Below are positions 15,525 to 17,394 of a stretch of DNA of 17,394 nucleotides, one piece after another (the first letter of the stretch is position 1; each line of letters opens with the position of its first letter). Below the pieces are notes generated by a model. That model saw only the letters and a list, made by a program, of their open reading frames with translations. It was not told the origin of the DNA and did no database searches. This DNA is from Pseudorhodobacter antarcticus. GTDB lineage: Bacteria; Pseudomonadota; Alphaproteobacteria; Rhodobacterales; Rhodobacteraceae. A program made the translations under genes and the position numbers. The stretch covers positions 1 through 17,394 of the forward strand of contig CAMAQR010000068.1 in assembly GCA_945860375.1 (NCBI GenBank), written 5' to 3'.

Positions 15525-15580
15525 TTCATTTCAAGAAAATCTTGCTTCTTAAGATGAAAAATCTTGCTTCTTAAGATGAA
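15525..15580. promoter_or_regulatory. Triple-motif operator candidate between the XRE-cupin and permease genes
   Basis: A 22-base unit occurs twice in exact tandem (15536-15557 and 15558-15579). Each unit carries TTCTTAAGATGA, and with the next base TTCTTAAGATGAA (15546-15558 and 15568-15580). A third, inverted and imperfect copy, TTCATTTCAAGAA, lies at 15525-15537; it matches the reverse complement at 11 of 13 positions. The copies are spaced about 21-22 bases apart, two helical turns, so bound dimers would lie on the same DNA face. The block is an AT-rich island ending 44 bases before the permease ATG. Its place between divergent genes makes it the likely target of the XRE-cupin regulator (inference). 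Confidence 0.6.
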
Positions 15581-15623
15581 CGAGTGCTACGGTTTGGCCA
15601 AGCATGCCATACGAGATGGACTT

Positions 15624-16757
15624 ATGTCTCCATTGATCCCACTCATCGGAACCCGCCTTGTCTATGGCCTTGGCACGCTTTTCATCGTCTCGCTTGTGGT
15701 CTTCTTTGCCGTGGAGTTGCTGCCTGGCGATGTCGCAGCGCAGATCCTGGGGCGTGACGCAACGCCGGAATCGCTTGCACTGCTGCGCGAAAGGCTGGGG
15801 CTGGGGCAGCCCGGCGTCCTGCGCTATCTGGACTGGCTAGGCGGCATGGTGACGGGCGAAATGGGCAATTCCCTTGTCACAGGCAAGGACATCAGCAATC
15901 TGATTCGCGCGCGCTTGGCGAACACCCTGTTCCTCGCCGCTTTCGCCGCTGCGGTTGCCATCCCGCTGGCGCTCTGTCTGGGCGTGCTCGCGGCTCTGTA
16001 TCGGGATTCGCTGTTTGACAGGACCGTCAATGTCCTCACGCTAGCGGCGATTTCCCTGCCCGAGTTCTTCATCGCCTATATACTGGTCATGCTGCTGTCG
16101 ATCGGCGTGCAGGTGCATCTGGCGGCCCCCCTCGCGGTCGCGGCCCTGCTGGTCTTGCCCGCCGCCCTGCGCGAGGCGTGGCGGCAGCGCAGTCAAGGCG
16201 CCGTGCGTCTTGCGGTCGCCGTGGCGCTACTTCTGGTGCTGCTGAACGGCGTCTTCCACATTGTGCCGCTGACGGTCCCGCCCGTGCGCCTGTTGCCGTC
16301 GCTGTCGCGGATCCCTGAAGACGCCACCTCTCAAGAGCGGATCTGGAACAGCATCCTGCCGATGCTGACCTTGCTGATGGTGACCACCGCCTACACGATG
16401 CGCATGACCCGCGCCAACATCGTGAACCTGCTCGCCTTGCCCTATATAGAAATGGCCGCGCTGAAGGGTGCTTCGCCGGCCCGCGTGATCTTGTGGCATG
16501 CCCTGCCCAATGCCCTAGCCCCAATCGTAAACGTTGTGGCGCTGACGCTGGCCTATCTAATCACCGGGGTCGTCGTGGTCGAGGCGGTCTTCGTCTATCC
16601 CGGACTCGGGCAGCTTCTAGTTGATGCGGTGTCCAAGCGCGACATTGCCATGGTGCAGGCCTGCTGCCTGATCTTTGCCGGAGCATATGTAACCCTGAAC
16701 CTTTTGGCGGATGTCTTCACCATCGCCAGCAACCCAAGGCTTCTGCACCCAAGATGA
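15624..16757 (+). CDS. DppB-type ABC transporter permease
   Basis: 377 residues from ATG 15624, preceded by GAGATGGA; the frame is open to 15564 across the operator repeats, and ATG 15576 lies inside a repeat, so the later start is preferred. The first TM segment is at about 8-30, followed by the family's ELLPGD. The region with LNERLGL-like RERLGLGQP and GNSLVTG is the periplasmic part. The EAA-loop that contacts the ATPase is EMAALKGASPARVILWHALP near 276-295. DppB proteins usually have about 310-340 residues. This one carries roughly 45-50 extra residues at about 163-212 that look like two additional hydrophobic segments flanking a basic stretch (REAWRQRSQG). It overlaps the next permease gene by ATGA. 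Together with the binding protein at 4839 it probably imports a peptide-like or opine-like compound. Confidence 0.92.
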   Translation: MSPLIPLIGTRLVYGLGTLFIVSLVVFFAVELLPGDVAAQILGRDATPESLALLRERLGLGQPGVLRYLDWLGGMVTGEMGNSLVTGKDISNLIRARLANTLFLAAFAAAVAIPLALCLGVLAALYRDSLFDRTVNVLTLAAISLPEFFIAYILVMLLSIGVQVHLAAPLAVAALLVLPAALREAWRQRSQGAVRLAVAVALLLVLLNGVFHIVPLTVPPVRLLPSLSRIPEDATSQERIWNSILPMLTLLMVTTAYTMRMTRANIVNLLALPYIEMAALKGASPARVILWHALPNALAPIVNVVALTLAYLITGVVVVEAVFVYPGLGQLLVDAVSKRDIAMVQACCLIFAGAYVTLNLLADVFTIASNPRLLHPR

Positions 16758-17394
16758 GCCGGACGCCGCAAACAGACATCGATACTAGGCCGCTGCCTGT
16801 CAGTGAAGAGACCGGGTGGCTGCGGTTTGCTCGGCTGATGCGCGAGGCACCGCTCAGCGTCTGGTTTGCGCTGATCGTGCTGGGGTTCTACGTAGTCCTT
16901 GTGGCCTTCGCCGGCCTGATCGCGCCCTATCCGGAAACCGAGATCCTGGGTGCAGGCTTCTTGCCGCCCAGCACCGCGCATCCGATGGGCACTGACGCGC
17001 TTGGGCGGGATTTCCTGTCGCGGATGATCTTTGCAGCGCGCAACACCGTGCTGATCGCGATTGCGACTACCGTGCTATCCTTTGCGGTTGGCGGGTTCCT
17101 TGGACTGCTTGCGGCCACCTTGGGCGGCAGGATCGATCAATTGCTGGGGCGGTCGGTCGATGTGCTGATGTCAATCCCGCCGCTGATCTTTACCCTGCTT
17201 CTGCTGTCAATCTTCGGCACCTCGACCCTGAACCTCGTGCTGATCATCGCGCTGGTGGATGCGACCCGCGTGTTCCGGATGGCGCGCGCCGTCGCGATGG
17301 GCGTTGTCGTGATGGACTATGTCGAGGCCGCGCGGCTGCGCGGCGAGAGCCTGTTGTGGATAATCCTACGCGAGGTACTGCCCAACACCATGGC
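16754..17394 (+). CDS. DppC-type ABC transporter permease (3' end outside the window)
   Basis: 213 codons are visible; the frame is open to the window edge, so about 70-80 residues are missing if the length is usual. The ATG overlaps the stop of the DppB-type gene. After a hydrophilic tail comes a TM segment at about 36-58 (VWFALIVLGFYVVLVAFAGL), then IAPYP and the DppC mark HPMGTDALGRDFLSRMIFAARNT, followed by TM segments. The partial EAA-loop (YVEAARLRGESLLWIILREVLPNTM) is just reached. It forms the transmembrane pore with the preceding permease. The ATPase genes would be expected just beyond the right edge. Confidence 0.93.
   Translation, partial: MSRTPQTDIDTRPLPVSEETGWLRFARLMREAPLSVWFALIVLGFYVVLVAFAGLIAPYPETEILGAGFLPPSTAHPMGTDALGRDFLSRMIFAARNTVLIAIATTVLSFAVGGFLGLLAATLGGRIDQLLGRSVDVLMSIPPLIFTLLLLSIFGTSTLNLVLIIALVDATRVFRMARAVAMGVVVMDYVEAARLRGESLLWIILREVLPNTM

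Noticed and set aside
15536..15579. Short CRISPR-like array
   Set aside because: There are only two adjacent 22-base copies with no spacers and no cas genes; a promoter operator explains them better.

Overview
The window is GC-rich, with short gaps and many ATGA start-stop overlaps. Codon use and gene families suggest an alphaproteobacterium, most likely of the Rhodobacteraceae (Roseobacter/Paracoccus type); this is an inference from style and content, as no rRNA or marker gene is present. It looks like one catabolic island for a small nitrogen-containing compound. No tRNA, rRNA, insertion sequence, CRISPR array or phage gene was found.

Left block, plus strand, 242-12329: eight genes that probably form one long transcription unit. 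They are a CaiD-like carnitinyl/crotonobetainyl-CoA hydratase; a flavin/iron-sulfur dehydrogenase of the trimethylamine dehydrogenase (TMADH) family; an aldehyde dehydrogenase; a Tat-exported family 5 (peptide/opine type) solute-binding protein; a second CaiD-like hydratase; an ADP-forming acyl-CoA synthetase; an amidase-signature hydrolase; and an FrhB-type flavin/iron-sulfur oxidoreductase. Overlaps of 4-8 bases join genes 2-3, 6-7 and 7-8.

Middle block, minus strand, 15411-12326: an XRE-cupin regulator, a LysR regulator 3 bases after it, then after a 155-base gap a fold-type III PLP decarboxylase related to diaminopimelate/ornithine decarboxylase. The decarboxylase converges on the FrhB-like gene, and their stop codons overlap.

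Right block, plus strand, from 15624: DppB- and DppC-type permeases (the second cut by the window end). They diverge from the XRE-cupin gene across an AT-rich region holding a tandem 22-base repeat plus an inverted third copy, which is the best operator candidate here.

A possible scheme (inference): a quaternary or N-methylated amine or amide is bound by the periplasmic protein and imported by the DppBC-type transporter. Amidase, decarboxylase, dehydrogenase and aldehyde dehydrogenase steps yield an acid, which the ADP-forming synthetase activates to a CoA ester for the two CaiD-like crotonases. The TMADH-like enzyme keeps its cofactor residues but has lost all three TMA-binding aromatic residues in their known form, so the substrate is probably not trimethylamine. 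I do not recognise the set as a described pathway.
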